A stretch of DNA of 40,991 bases from Rubrivivax sp. GTDB lineage: Bacteria > Pseudomonadota > Gammaproteobacteria > Burkholderiales > Burkholderiaceae_C. A program made the position numbers and the translations under genes. Below, piece by piece: positions 7,645-16,428 of this stretch (its first letter is position 1; the number at the start of each line of letters is the position of its first letter). The stretch covers positions 1-40,991 of the forward strand of contig JAEUPF010000087.1 in NCBI GenBank assembly GCA_016790425.1, read 5' to 3'. The notes under the pieces are model-generated. The model had not been told where the DNA came from. It did no database searches and saw only the letters and a list, made by a program, of their open reading frames with translations.

Positions 7645-10600
7645 ATGCCCATCGAGCCTTCCGGTGCTGCCGATCCGGCGCTGCGCGCCGGTGCTGCTGA
7701 TCCGGCGCTGCGCGCCGGTGCTGCCGACCCGGCGCTGCGCGCCGGTCCTGCTGATCCGGCGCTGCGCGCCGGTCCCGCTGATCCGGCGCTGCGCGCCGTG
7801 TGGCGCATGCCCTTCGCCGCGGCGGTGCTCGATGCCGGCTTCGGCATCCTGGCGCTGAACGCCGCGTTCGAGCAACTGCTCGGCCCCGAAAGAACCGCCC
7901 GCGCGCGCGGGCGCGACCTGGCTGAGCTGCTGCCGCCGGGCGCCGAGCGCAGCGCGCACGCAGCCGAGCGCGCCGAGGTGCTGCGAGCGCTGGCGCAGGG
8001 GCATGCGCAACCGCGGTCGCGCCAGCCGCCGCCGCTCTTGCCGCTGCACCTCACCGACGCGCACGGCCGTGAATGCTGGCTGGCGCTGGCGCTGCAGCCG
8101 CTGGCCCAGGACGCCGCAGGCGGCGGCGCCCGGCGCTGGCTGGCGCTGGCGCAGGACCTGAGCTCGGAGGGGCGCGCCCGCGCGCAGGTGCGCCGCGGCG
8201 AAGACGAGCTCGACCAGTGGTTCGAGCTGGCCGGCGCCGGCATGCTGGTGTACGACGATGACGGCCTCATCGTACGTTCCAACGCCGCCTTCGAGGCGCT
8301 GGTCGAACGCGTGCCGCAGGTGCTGGCCGAGGCCGGCGCCGAGCTGCGCCACCTGCTCGGCTGGGACGACAGTGCGCCGGGCGCCGCCGCGCCGCGCACC
8401 GAGGGCACGCACCGGGCATCCGCGGCGCGCGCCGGCAGGCCGCATGCAGCGCTGGTGGCCGGCGCGCCGCCGCTGGTGCGCCAGGCGCTGGTGCCGTTGG
8501 GCGACGGACGACAGCGGCGCCTGGTGGCGCGGCTGGCGCGCATGGCCGGCCCCTCGATGCCGCCGGCCGCGGCAACGGCCGCGGTGGACGGGCCGGCCGG
8601 CCGCGTCATGGCCGTCGTCGAGGACCGCAGCGCCGAGGACGAGCGCGACCTCGCACAGCTCGAGATGGACATGCTGATGAGCACGGCGAGCATCGGCGTG
8701 GCCACCTACGACCCCGGCCGCGGCTGGCTCGATTCGCGCCACGCGGCGCTGCCTGCGTCGCCCGCTCCTCCCGCAGCCGCCGCGGCTGCCTCGCCCGCCA
8801 CCGTGCCGGCCAGCCTCGACGAAGGCACACTCGCCTCGCCGCTGGCGCGCGGCGCCTTGCACCACATCAGCCGCGATCTCGTCGTCGCCGAATCGCTGCC
8901 CGACTACGAGCGGCTACAGCGGGCGCTGCGCGAGGGCCGCCGCATCGAGGTGCGCTACGCGGTGCGCCAGGCCGAGCTGGGCGTGCGCTGGCTGCTGACG
9001 CGCGTCGAGCCGGGCGTGCGCGCCGGCGGCCGCAATACCACCTCGGTGGTGACGCTGGACGTGACGCAGCAGGAGCTGGCGCAGCGGCGCAACGCGCAGC
9101 TGCTGCGCGAGCTGTCCACCATCCTGGAAAGCACCACCGCCGGCATCGCCTACCTGCGCGGGCCGCTCCTGGTGCGCTGCAACCGCCCGTTCGAGCGCAT
9201 GCTCGGCTTCGTCGCCGGCGCCGCCGCCGGGGCGACGCTGGACGAGATCCTCGCCGGCCGTGGCGTGCCGGCGCCGGTCATCGCCCAGGCGCTGGCTGCG
9301 CTGCGCGGCGACGAGCCCTACGACGTCGAGATCGAGCTGGCCACGGCCGGTGCCGACCCGGCCGGCACGGGCGCCGCACCGCCCACGCGTTGGGTCGCCT
9401 TCTCGCTGCGCCGCGCCGAGGGCAGCGGCGAGGGCGAAGGCAGCGAGGCGGTGGCCGTGCTCACCGACATCACGCGCCTGAAGGCGCAGCAGGCCGAGCT
9501 GGAGCGGGCGCTGTCGGACCGCGAGCTTGTCTTCAACCTCTCCGATGTCGGCATGGTCGTGCAGCGCGGGGCGCACTTCGAGCGCGCCAATCAGGCGATG
9601 GCGCAGCTCACCGGCTACGCGGTGCCCGAGCTGTCCACCCTCGACCCGGCCGAGCTGTACGAGGACGCGCGCGCCTGCGTCGACTTCGAGGCCCGCATCG
9701 CCAGCGCGTTGCGCCAATCGGGCCGCTTCGCCGGCGAGCGGCTGCTGCGCCAGCGCGACGGCAGCCTGCGCTGGGTGCAGGTGGCGGTGCGCACGCTGGA
9801 CACCGCCACCGCCGGCGAGCCGGCGTCGGGCCGCAACAGCGCAGCGACGATCGGCTCCTTCGTCGACGTCGACGAGCGGCACCGTGCCCGCGAGGCGCTG
9901 GCGGCGCAGGCCGAGCGCACGCGCGCGGTGCTGAACTCGGTGCTGGTGGGCATCGTCACGGTGGGCGTCGGCGGCATCGAGTGGATGAACCGCTCGGCGC
10001 GGCGGATGTTCGCCGGCGAGCTGGCCGATTTCGTCGGCGAGCCGATCCACACCGTCGCCACGCCCGAGCCCGACCACCCGCTGCGCCGCATCGACTGGTG
10101 GCAGCGGGCGCGCGAAGAGCGGCTGGACACCTTCGAGTGCCGCCTGCGCGGCCGCGACGGTCGCGAGTTCTGGGTCGTCGGCAACGCGGTGGCGAGCACG
10201 CTGGACACCGGTGCCACGCAGCTCACCTTCGCGCTGCTGGACATCGAACGGCGCCGCCAGGCCGAGGTGAACATGGCGCGCGCACAGGCCTCGCTGCAGC
10301 GGCTGATCGAGACGGCGCCGCTGGCGATTGCACTGTTCGATGCGCGCCGCGGCCGCCTGCTGCAGCTCAACCGCACGGCGGCGGTGCTGTTCGGCATCGC
10401 CGACGCCGGCGCCGGCAACGAGCGCGCCGTGCTCGCGCTGCCCAACCTGCCCAACCGCGCCCTCGGCGAGGCGCTGGCCGGGTGGATCGGTGCGGTCGCC
10501 GCGGGCGAAGCCGCCACGCACGAGTGGCGCGAAGGCCCCGGTGCGGCCCAGGCCGCCGGCGCCGCCGATGGCGGGCCGGCCCGCGCCGCGGCGGGCGGGG

Positions 10601-11469
10601 GCGGCGAGGGCAGGGCCGCGGAGCCCGGGGCGCTGCGCGTGTGGGACTGCCGGCTGGCCGCGCTCGGCTCGGCCGAAGACGCCTTTGGCGAGAGCGGCCA
10701 GGTGATGCTGCTGGCCAGCGACGTGACCGAGCAGCGCGCCGCCAACGAAGCCCGCCTGCGCGAGGCGATCGCGCAGCGCGAGGTGCTGGTGCGCGAGGTG
10801 CACCATCGCATCAAGAACAACCTGCAAGGCGTGGCCGGCTTGCTGAAGCAGAACGCCGAGCGCCGGCCCGAGGTGGCCGGCGTGCTGATCGAGGCGGTGA
10901 GCCAGGTGCAGGCGATCGCGCAGGTGTATGGCCTGCAGATGGGCGGCCCGCTGGGCCAGACGGCGCAGGGCGGCCCGCTGGCCGTGGCGCGGCTGGTCGG
11001 CTCGATCGCGCAGGCGGTGCAGCGCACCTTCGGCCGCACGATCGAGGTGCCGGCGGCTACGGCCGCGCACCTGCTGCCCGAAGCCGAAGCGATTCCGCTG
11101 GCGCTGATCGTCAACGAGCTGCTGACCAATGCCGTCAAGCACGGCGGCCCGGGCGTGGTGCACTGCCTCGTGCTCGACGAAGGCGCGCAGGTGCGCATCC
11201 GCGTCGCCTCGCCGGGGCGGCTGCCCGAAGGGTTCGCGCTGGGGCGCGTGCCGGCCGGGGTCTCGGGCCTGGGGCTGGTGCGCGCGCTGCTGCCGCGCCG
11301 CGGCGCGCAGCTCACGCTCGCTGACGAAGGCGACGCGGTCGTCGCCACGCTCAGCCTGCAGCCGCCAAGCGTGCGCCTGTCGGAGGTTGCGGGCGCCGCG
11401 GCGCCGGCCGTGATGGCTGCCAGCGCGAGCGCCGGTGGCGCGGCCCGAACCCCCGCCACGCTGAACTGA
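7645..11469 (+). CDS. Large cytoplasmic multi-PAS sensor histidine kinase (HisKA_2 type)
   Basis: With ATG 7645 the product has 1274 residues. TTG 7612, 2 bp after the previous stop, is an alternative that adds 11 residues. After a five-copy GAADPALRA-type repeat (residues 7-51) come about seven PAS-like modules, starting near residues 52, 189, 341, 486, 627, 761 and 884. No transmembrane segment is visible, so it should sense a cytoplasmic signal. The kinase core begins with [19 protein letters not shown] (phospho-acceptor His1053/1054), typical of HisKA_2. The ATPase N box is [11 protein letters not shown] at about 1157 and the G box VSGLGLV at about 1206. Kinases of this class often pair with ANTAR regulators, and one follows about 100 bp downstream. 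Ligand or cofactor cannot be deduced. Confidence 0.92.
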   Translation: MPIEPSGAADPALRAGAADPALRAGAADPALRAGPADPALRAGPADPALRAVWRMPFAAAVLDAGFGILALNAAFEQLLGPERTARARGRDLAELLPPGAERSAHAAERAEVLRALAQGHAQPRSRQPPPLLPLHLTDAHGRECWLALALQPLAQDAAGGGARRWLALAQDLSSEGRARAQVRRGEDELDQWFELAGAGMLVYDDDGLIVRSNAAFEALVERVPQVLAEAGAELRHLLGWDDSAPGAAAPRTEGTHRASAARAGRPHAALVAGAPPLVRQALVPLGDGRQRRLVARLARMAGPSMPPAAATAAVDGPAGRVMAVVEDRSAEDERDLAQLEMDMLMSTASIGVATYDPGRGWLDSRHAALPASPAPPAAAAAASPATVPASLDEGTLASPLARGALHHISRDLVVAESLPDYERLQRALREGRRIEVRYAVRQAELGVRWLLTRVEPGVRAGGRNTTSVVTLDVTQQELAQRRNAQLLRELSTILESTTAGIAYLRGPLLVRCNRPFERMLGFVAGAAAGATLDEILAGRGVPAPVIAQALAALRGDEPYDVEIELATAGADPAGTGAAPPTRWVAFSLRRAEGSGEGEGSEAVAVLTDITRLKAQQAELERALSDRELVFNLSDVGMVVQRGAHFERANQAMAQLTGYAVPELSTLDPAELYEDARACVDFEARIASALRQSGRFAGERLLRQRDGSLRWVQVAVRTLDTATAGEPASGRNSAATIGSFVDVDERHRAREALAAQAERTRAVLNSVLVGIVTVGVGGIEWMNRSARRMFAGELADFVGEPIHTVATPEPDHPLRRIDWWQRAREERLDTFECRLRGRDGREFWVVGNAVASTLDTGATQLTFALLDIERRRQAEVNMARAQASLQRLIETAPLAIALFDARRGRLLQLNRTAAVLFGIADAGAGNERAVLALPNLPNRALGEALAGWIGAVAAGEAATHEWREGPGAAQAAGAADGGPARAAAGGGGEGRAAEPGALRVWDCRLAALGSAEDAFGESGQVMLLASDVTEQRAANEARLREAIAQREVLVREVHHRIKNNLQGVAGLLKQNAERRPEVAGVLIEAVSQVQAIAQVYGLQMGGPLGQTAQGGPLAVARLVGSIAQAVQRTFGRTIEVPAATAAHLLPEAEAIPLALIVNELLTNAVKHGGPGVVHCLVLDEGAQVRIRVASPGRLPEGFALGRVPAGVSGLGLVRALLPRRGAQLTLADEGDAVVATLSLQPPSVRLSEVAGAAAPAVMAASASAGGAARTPATLN
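7663..7797 (+). repeat. 27-bp coding tandem repeat, five copies, in PAS kinase N terminus
   Basis: Five head-to-tail 27-bp units begin at 7663, 7690, 7717, 7744 and 7771. Each encodes G-(A/P)-A-D-P-A-L-R-A. Copies differ by a few bases: GCT/CCT/CCC at codon 2, and GAT/GAC. The unit is a multiple of three, so copy-number change would keep the reading frame. It forms a repetitive tether before the first PAS module. Confidence 0.95.
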
Positions 11470-11559
11470 AGCGGCGCGCGCGGACCCGGCTCGTCGGCGC
11501 ACGGCCGGCGCGGCGCCGGCGCCGCCAGGTGCCCTGCGAGGGGCTCCGTGCGCATGGGC

Positions 11560-11565
11560 CACAAT
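11560..11565 (+). promoter_or_regulatory. CACAAT -10-like element just before the ANTAR regulator
   Basis: CACAAT ends 6 bp before ATG 11572. If functional, transcription would start at or next to the initiation codon. No clear -35 is seen. The same geometry recurs at three other genes in the window. Confidence 0.35.
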
Positions 11566-11571
11566 GCCCAC

Positions 11572-12231
11572 ATGGCAGACGCAGCGAGTCCAGCGCCGGC
11601 CCCGCCGCCCGCGAACGGTCCGGCCGGCGAACCCCCGAGCAAGGGCCGCATCCTGGTCGTCGACGACGACCGGTTGGTGCTGGCCACCGTGGCGCACGGC
11701 TTGGCGCAGGCCGGCTACGAGGTGATCGACGCCGACAACGGCGACGACGCGATCCTGTTGGCGCGCGAGCACCGGCCGCAGCTGGCGCTGCTGGACATCC
11801 GCATGGAAGGCAAGAGCGGCTTCGACGTGGCGGCGACGCTGCGCGATGCCTACCGCATCCCGTTCATGTTCCTGTCCGCGTTCTCCGACGAGGCCACCGT
11901 GGCCGAGGTCAAGCGGCTCGGGGCCTTGGCCTACCTCGTGAAACCGCTGGACGTGGGGCAGATCGTGCCCGGGGTCGAAGCGGCCTTCGCGCGCATCAAG
12001 GCCGAGCCGGCGCTCGCGCCGGCCGCGCCCGCCACGGGTGGCGTGGAAGATGCGCTGGCCGATGCCGTGCCGCTGGCGGTGGGCATCCTCATGCACCGGC
12101 ACTCGCTGACGCGCACCCAGGCGTTCGCACGCTTGCAGCGCCTGGCCGCCGAGCTCGGCATCGGCGCGCCGGCACAGGCCGAGCGGCTCGTGGCAGCGGT
12201 GGAGGAACTGGCGCGCAGCGCCGGCGAGTGA
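11572..12231 (+). CDS. ANTAR-domain response regulator (RNA-binding antiterminator type)
   Basis: The 219-residue product has a receiver domain (about 26-140), with ILVVDDDRLVLATV, phospho-acceptor Asp75 in LLDIRMEGKSGFD, Ser102 and Lys124. An ANTAR domain follows (about 163-212), containing AVGILMHRHSLTRTQAFARLQRLA. Regulators of this kind bind paired hexaloop RNA hairpins and prevent termination when phosphorylated. The upstream HisKA_2 kinase is the obvious partner. Starts at GTG 11548 and ATG 11554 are also in frame. I prefer ATG 11572, because the receiver begins soon after and a -10-like box sits at the right distance. It converges with the histidine kinase gene on the other strand. Confidence 0.9.
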   Translation: MADAASPAPAPPPANGPAGEPPSKGRILVVDDDRLVLATVAHGLAQAGYEVIDADNGDDAILLAREHRPQLALLDIRMEGKSGFDVAATLRDAYRIPFMFLSAFSDEATVAEVKRLGALAYLVKPLDVGQIVPGVEAAFARIKAEPALAPAAPATGGVEDALADAVPLAVGILMHRHSLTRTQAFARLQRLAAELGIGAPAQAERLVAAVEELARSAGE

Positions 12232-12233
12232 GG

Positions 12234-12251
12234 GCGCTGTTCGTTCAGCGC
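12234..12251. terminator. Hairpin between convergent regulator and kinase genes
   Basis: GCGCTG and CAGCGC form a six-base-pair stem around a TTCGTT loop, directly after the ANTAR gene stop and before the convergent kinase gene stop. A symmetric hairpin here could serve both strands. No long T tract is present, so confidence is modest. Confidence 0.4.
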
Positions 12252-12286
12252 AGGCCGCTGGGTTTCCGGCCCGCGGCTACTGCGCA

Positions 12287-13516
12287 TCACCCCAGCGTGA
12301 AGGTGAACGTCGCTCCGTAACCCGGCCGTCCCTCGGCCCAGATGTCGCCGCCGTGCCGGCGCACGATGCGCCGCACCGATGCGAGGCCGACGCCGTGCCC
12401 GGGAAAATCGTTGGCGCTGTGCAGGCGCTGAAAGAGGCCGAACAGGCGGTCGGCCGAGCGCATGTCGAAGCCGGCGCCGTTGTCGCTGACGGCGATGGCC
12501 CGCTCGCCCTGGTGCGTGGCGCTGCGCATCGCGATGCGCGCGCCCTCGGTGCGCGCGGTGTACTTCCAGGCGTTGCCGAGCAGGTTCTCCAGCACCAGCC
12601 GCAGCAGCGTCGGGTCGCCGCTGGTGCGAAGGCCCGGCTCGATCTCGACCTCGACGTTGCGCGCGGCGCTGCTGCGCCGCAGGTCTTCCAGCACATGGTG
12701 CGCGAGCTGCGACAGGTCCACCGGCTGGCGCGCCAGCGGCTGCGCCGACAGCCGCGCCATCGTCAGCAGCGCGTCGATCATCAGGTTCATGCGCGCGGCG
12801 GCGCCCAGCACGCGATCGAGGTGCTCGTTGCCGATGCGGTCCAGGCGGGCGCCGTAGTCCTCCTTGACGATGCGCGTGAAGCCCTCGACGACGCGGATCG
12901 GCGCACGCAGGTCGTGCGACAGCGTCGAGCCGAAGATGTCGCCCTCGGCGGCCAGCGCCGCCACCGGCGTCAAGAGGTAGCGCGCCGGCGACGCCGCAGG
13001 CCCTGCCGCGCCTTCGCCGCCGCCGGCACTGCCGCCGAGCATGGCGACGCGCCAGCCGTCGAAGCTGGTCGACTGGCCCGGGGCCAGCGCTTCGAGCGCC
13101 GCGCGCGTCGCTGCCGACAGGCCGGCCAGCGAGTCCAGCGCCGTGCCCGCGCCGGCGTGCGGCCACAACGTGCGTGCCGGCGCGTTCAGCGCGGCCACGG
13201 CCAGCCCCTGCGGCTGGCGCGCGGCGAGGAGCGCCACGCCGGCCAGCGCTTCGACCCACTCGGCGGCGTCGGCCGCCCCTGCCCGTGCGGGAGCGGCGGT
13301 TGCCGCTGCGGGCGAGGTGAGGGGGGCCGCAGCCTGCCCCGACCCGGCCGACGCGGCCGCTGGCGCAGCCGCAGGGCCGGGCGCGGCCGGTGCAGCGGGC
13401 CCGGCCGCGGACCGCCGTGCGTGCCCCTTGCGTTCCGACAGGCGCCCCCATGCGTAGAACGCTGCGGCCGAGGCCGCAAAGGCCACGGTGACGAACAGCC
13501 AAGCACCATCGGACAT
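12287..13516 (-). CDS. Membrane-anchored sensor histidine kinase (HisKA/HATPase_c)
   Basis: The 409-residue kinase has one N-terminal transmembrane helix (about 6-23), an Ala/Pro-rich linker to about residue 85, a degenerate PAS-like region (about 85-190) and a classic kinase core. The H box is STLSHDLRAPIRVVEGF with His201. The ATPase domain has NLLGNAWKYTA, SDNGAGFDMR, and HGVGLASVRRIVRRHGG. The core resembles phytochrome-type kinases of the LSHDLRAPLR group. There is no receiver domain. A separate Hpt gene and a REC-GGDEF-EAL gene lie divergently 252 bp away, so a relay among the three is plausible but inferred. The start is supported by TACAAT 8 bp upstream. The cytoplasmic sensor region is too degenerate to suggest a ligand. 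Confidence 0.92.
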   Translation of the reverse strand: MSDGAWLFVTVAFAASAAAFYAWGRLSERKGHARRSAAGPAAPAAPGPAAAPAAASAGSGQAAAPLTSPAAATAAPARAGAADAAEWVEALAGVALLAARQPQGLAVAALNAPARTLWPHAGAGTALDSLAGLSAATRAALEALAPGQSTSFDGWRVAMLGGSAGGGEGAAGPAASPARYLLTPVAALAAEGDIFGSTLSHDLRAPIRVVEGFTRIVKEDYGARLDRIGNEHLDRVLGAAARMNLMIDALLTMARLSAQPLARQPVDLSQLAHHVLEDLRRSSAARNVEVEIEPGLRTSGDPTLLRLVLENLLGNAWKYTARTEGARIAMRSATHQGERAIAVSDNGAGFDMRSADRLFGLFQRLHSANDFPGHGVGLASVRRIVRRHGGDIWAEGRPGYGATFTFTLG

Positions 13517-13524
13517 GACGAGAA

Positions 13525-13530
13525 ATTGTA
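13525..13530 (-). promoter_or_regulatory. TACAAT -10 box of the membrane kinase gene
   Basis: On the minus strand TACAAT ends 8 bp before the ATG at 13516. Transcription from it would begin about two bases before the start codon, giving an almost leaderless message. There is no Shine-Dalgarno in that interval. Confidence 0.5.
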
Positions 13531-13768
13531 CGAACCGGTCCGCGCCGGCTCGCGGGGCAAAGGTGCGGCTCGCTCAAGTCCGTTGCAGCGGGGCCGAAAC
13601 AGGGCCGGAGGCGCGGGCGCTTTGCCATCCGCCCTTCGGGAAGGCGCACGACAATGACCGCCGGCCCGAAGCGCAGCAAGGCACTCGCCCCGCGGTGCGG
13701 CACAACCGAGGTGACCGGCGCACCGCCCGAGAAACCTTCGCTTCTTCGCTGCCGCCATTTCCTTCCGC

Positions 13769-14149
13769 ATGAGCCGCACGACGCCCCCGCCCGCCACGCC
13801 GCCCGAGGCGCTGGATGCCGCCGCGCTGGCCCGCCTGCGCGAGCTCGACCCCGAGGGTCGGCATGGCGTCGTGGCGCGCGTGCTGGCCACCTACGAGGCG
13901 GCGTTGACGCGCCAGCTGGCGCAACTGCGCGCCGAGCTGGGCGCGCCGCAGGCGGCCGCGCTGGCGGCGCTGGCGCACACGCTGAAGTCGTCGTCGGCCA
14001 GCGTCGGCGCGCTCGCCTTGTCGCGCGCCTGCGAGGCGCTGGAACAACGCCTGCGCCAGGGGGGCACGGCACAAACCCACGATGTGGCCGAGTTGATCGC
14101 CCTCGGCGAAGCTGCGCTCGCCGCGGTCCACCGTATCCTGCGCCCGTGA
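13769..14149 (+). CDS. Small Hpt-domain phosphotransfer protein
   Basis: The 126-residue product is a stand-alone histidine phosphotransfer domain. The helix ALAALAHTLKSSSASVGALAL carries the expected phosphorylatable His70 followed by the conserved LKSSSASVGA. A second helix with ACEALEQRLRQG completes the four-helix bundle pattern. It ends 13 bp before the REC-GGDEF-EAL gene on the same strand, so the two are probably cotranscribed and the receiver of that protein is the likely phosphate acceptor. The donor may be the divergent membrane kinase, although that kinase lacks the receiver that would normally feed an Hpt protein. The N-terminal 15 residues are Pro/Thr-rich and unstructured. Confidence 0.9.
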   Translation: MSRTTPPPATPPEALDAAALARLRELDPEGRHGVVARVLATYEAALTRQLAQLRAELGAPQAAALAALAHTLKSSSASVGALALSRACEALEQRLRQGGTAQTHDVAELIALGEAALAAVHRILRP

Positions 14150-14162
14150 GCCGCGGCCCGTG

Positions 14163-16412
14163 ATGACGACCCCGCCGAATTCCGCCTTCGACGACCTGCC
14201 CGAGCGACCGCTGGTGCTGCTCGTCGACGACGACGAAGTCAACCTGCTGCTCACCGCCATCGCGTTGCGCGAACGCGGCTTCGAGATCACCGAGGCCGCC
14301 AGCGGCGAGCGGGCGCTGGAGCTGCTGGCGCACAAGCTCCCCGACATCGTGGTGCTCGACGCGATGATGCCGCGCCTGGACGGTTTCGAGACCTGCCGCC
14401 GGCTGCGCCGCGTGCCCGGGTGCGAGAACGTGCCGGTGCTGATGCTCACGGGGCTCGACGACGACGCTTCCATCGCCCGCGCCTACGAGGCCGGTGCCAC
14501 CGACTTCTTCGTCAAGGCGGCGCAGTGGAGCCTGCTGGCCGGGCGCTTGCGCTACCTGCTGCGCAGCGCCCGCACCCGCATGGAGCTGGAGCGGCGCAAG
14601 TCCGAGCTGGCGCGTGCGCAGGACCTCGCCCGCATGGGCAGCTTCGAGTGGCGGCGCAGTGAACACCGCGGCGTGCAGCTCTCGGTGGAGGCGCTGCGCG
14701 TGTGCGGGTTCGGCCCGCACGAGGAACTGAGCCTGCGCAAGCTGCTGCGCATGGTGCCCGCCGACGAGCGGCGCACGCTGCTGCGCACGCTGCACGCCAG
14801 CCTGCGCCAGAGCTCGGTGGTGGCGGTGGACGTGCCGCTGATCCTGCGCGACGGCCGCCAGCGCGTCGTGCGTGTCGAGGCCGAGCCGGAGTTCAACGAG
14901 CACGGCCACGGCGCGGGCTACACCGGCATCGTGCAGGACGTGACCGACCGCCGCGTCGCCGAGGACAAGATCCGCCACCTGGCGAACTTCGATTCGCTGA
15001 CCGGCCTGCCCAACCGGCGCCAGCTGATCTGGCGCGCCGAGCGCGCGCTCGAGGTGGCACGGCGCATGCAGCACCAGTGCGCGCTGCTGCTGATCGACCT
15101 CGACCGCTTCAAGAACATCAACGACACCCTCGGCCACGGCGCCGGCGACGACCTGCTCGTCGAGGTGGCGCGGCGCCTGCGCGCCTGCGTGCGCCACAGC
15201 GACCAGGTGATGGAAGGCGCCATCGACAACGCCGGCAGCCGCACCCACCGCGCACTGGAGGCGGTGGGACGCCTGGGCGGCGACGAGTTCGTGGCCCTGC
15301 TGCCCGAAGTCGCCGAGGACCTCGACGCCGAAAGCGTGGCGCGACGCATGCTCGAGGCGCTGCGCGAGCCGATCTTCCTCGGCGGCCAGGAGTGCTTCGT
15401 CACCGCGAGCGTCGGCGTGGCGATCTACCCGCGCGACGGCCAGACGGTGGTCGACCTGCTGCGCAACGCCGACGTCGCGATGTACTCGGTGAAGGCGCAG
15501 GGCAAGAACGCCACCGCCATCTACAGCCCGCACCTGGCCGGGCGCGGGCGCGAGAAGCTCGAGCTCGAGTCGGCGCTGTTCCGCGCCATCGAGCGCAACG
15601 AACTCGTGCTGCACTACCAGCCGAAGATCGACGTGCGCGCCTCGCGCATGGTGGGCGCCGAAGCGCTGATGCGCTGGCTGCGCGGCGGCAAGCTGGTGCC
15701 ACCGGGCGACTTCATCCCGCTGGCCGAGGACACCGGCCTCATCGTGCCGTTGTCGGAGTGGGCGCTGCGCGAGGCGGCGCGGCAGGCGCGCGTGTGGCAG
15801 CAGCAGTTCGGCTTCGACGACTCGATCGCCGTCAACCTGCCCACGCACATGTTCGAGCGCAGCGACCTCGTGGAGCACATCCACCAGTGCGTCACCGCCG
15901 TCAACGTGCCGCATCGCGCCATCCGCCTGGAGATAACCGAAGACAACCTGATGAAGGAATTGCAGAACGTGATCCCTTCACTGCACCGCTTGAACGAGAT
16001 CGGCGTCGAGATTGCCATCGACGACTTCGGCACCGGCTACTCGTCGCTGGCCTACCTGACGGCGCTGCCGATCTCGGAGCTGAAGATCGACCGCAGCTTC
16101 GTGCGCGACCTGGGCATCACGCCGCAGAGCTCGGCGGTGGTCTCGGCGATCATCGCGCTGGCGCGCTCGCTCGGCCTGCGCGTCGTCGCCGAGGGCGTGG
16201 AGACGCTGCGCCAGATGGAGGTGCTGCACCGCCTGGGCTGCACCATCATGCAGGGCTACCTCTTCAGCCGCGCCGTGCTGCCCGACGAACTGGCACGCTG
16301 GCTCGAACAAACCGTGCTGCCGCGCAAGGCGCCCTGGATCGGCGCCGCGGCGATCGAAGGCGACCCGGGCACCGTGACCGAGCTTCCCGGCTCGGCACGG
16401 CGGTACCGGTGA
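14163..16412 (+). CDS. Response regulator with PAS, GGDEF and EAL domains (cyclic-di-GMP turnover)
   Basis: The 749-residue product has a receiver (about 17-135, acceptor Asp66 in VVLDAMMPRLDG), a PAS-like segment (about 150-265), a GGDEF domain (about 275-430) and an EAL domain (about 455-705). The cyclase site GGDEF at 372-376 is intact. The phosphodiesterase site also looks intact: EAL 500-502, LEITE, IDDFGTGYSSL, LKIDRSF, AEGVET and QGYLFS. Both activities are thus possible. A 24-residue stretch separates the RHSD (I-site-like) motif from GGDEF, where about five residues are usual. GTG at 14160 is an alternative start. The Hpt gene directly upstream suggests control by phosphorylation. 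Confidence 0.93.
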   Translation: MTTPPNSAFDDLPERPLVLLVDDDEVNLLLTAIALRERGFEITEAASGERALELLAHKLPDIVVLDAMMPRLDGFETCRRLRRVPGCENVPVLMLTGLDDDASIARAYEAGATDFFVKAAQWSLLAGRLRYLLRSARTRMELERRKSELARAQDLARMGSFEWRRSEHRGVQLSVEALRVCGFGPHEELSLRKLLRMVPADERRTLLRTLHASLRQSSVVAVDVPLILRDGRQRVVRVEAEPEFNEHGHGAGYTGIVQDVTDRRVAEDKIRHLANFDSLTGLPNRRQLIWRAERALEVARRMQHQCALLLIDLDRFKNINDTLGHGAGDDLLVEVARRLRACVRHSDQVMEGAIDNAGSRTHRALEAVGRLGGDEFVALLPEVAEDLDAESVARRMLEALREPIFLGGQECFVTASVGVAIYPRDGQTVVDLLRNADVAMYSVKAQGKNATAIYSPHLAGRGREKLELESALFRAIERNELVLHYQPKIDVRASRMVGAEALMRWLRGGKLVPPGDFIPLAEDTGLIVPLSEWALREAARQARVWQQQFGFDDSIAVNLPTHMFERSDLVEHIHQCVTAVNVPHRAIRLEITEDNLMKELQNVIPSLHRLNEIGVEIAIDDFGTGYSSLAYLTALPISELKIDRSFVRDLGITPQSSAVVSAIIALARSLGLRVVAEGVETLRQMEVLHRLGCTIMQGYLFSRAVLPDELARWLEQTVLPRKAPWIGAAAIEGDPGTVTELPGSARRYR

Positions 16413-16428
16413 GGCCGGGGGCGCCACG

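Noticed and set aside
11531-11544. ANTAR-type hexaloop hairpin upstream of the ANTAR gene
   Set aside because: GCCC/GGGC closes a six-base loop with G at position 4, but position 1 is T rather than the required A, and no second hairpin or terminator follows.
8914-12102. Very long minus-strand open frame (over 1000 codons) opposite the PAS kinase
   Set aside because: It is rich in Arg, Ala, His and Gly without any motif, and it exists because GC-rich coding DNA lacks stops in the opposite frames. The plus-strand frame has clear PAS and kinase domains.
11931-15914. A 1327-codon minus-strand frame across the kinase, Hpt and GGDEF-EAL genes
   Set aside because: It is a shadow frame of low-complexity composition. 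The genuine genes on both strands in this span carry full domain motifs.
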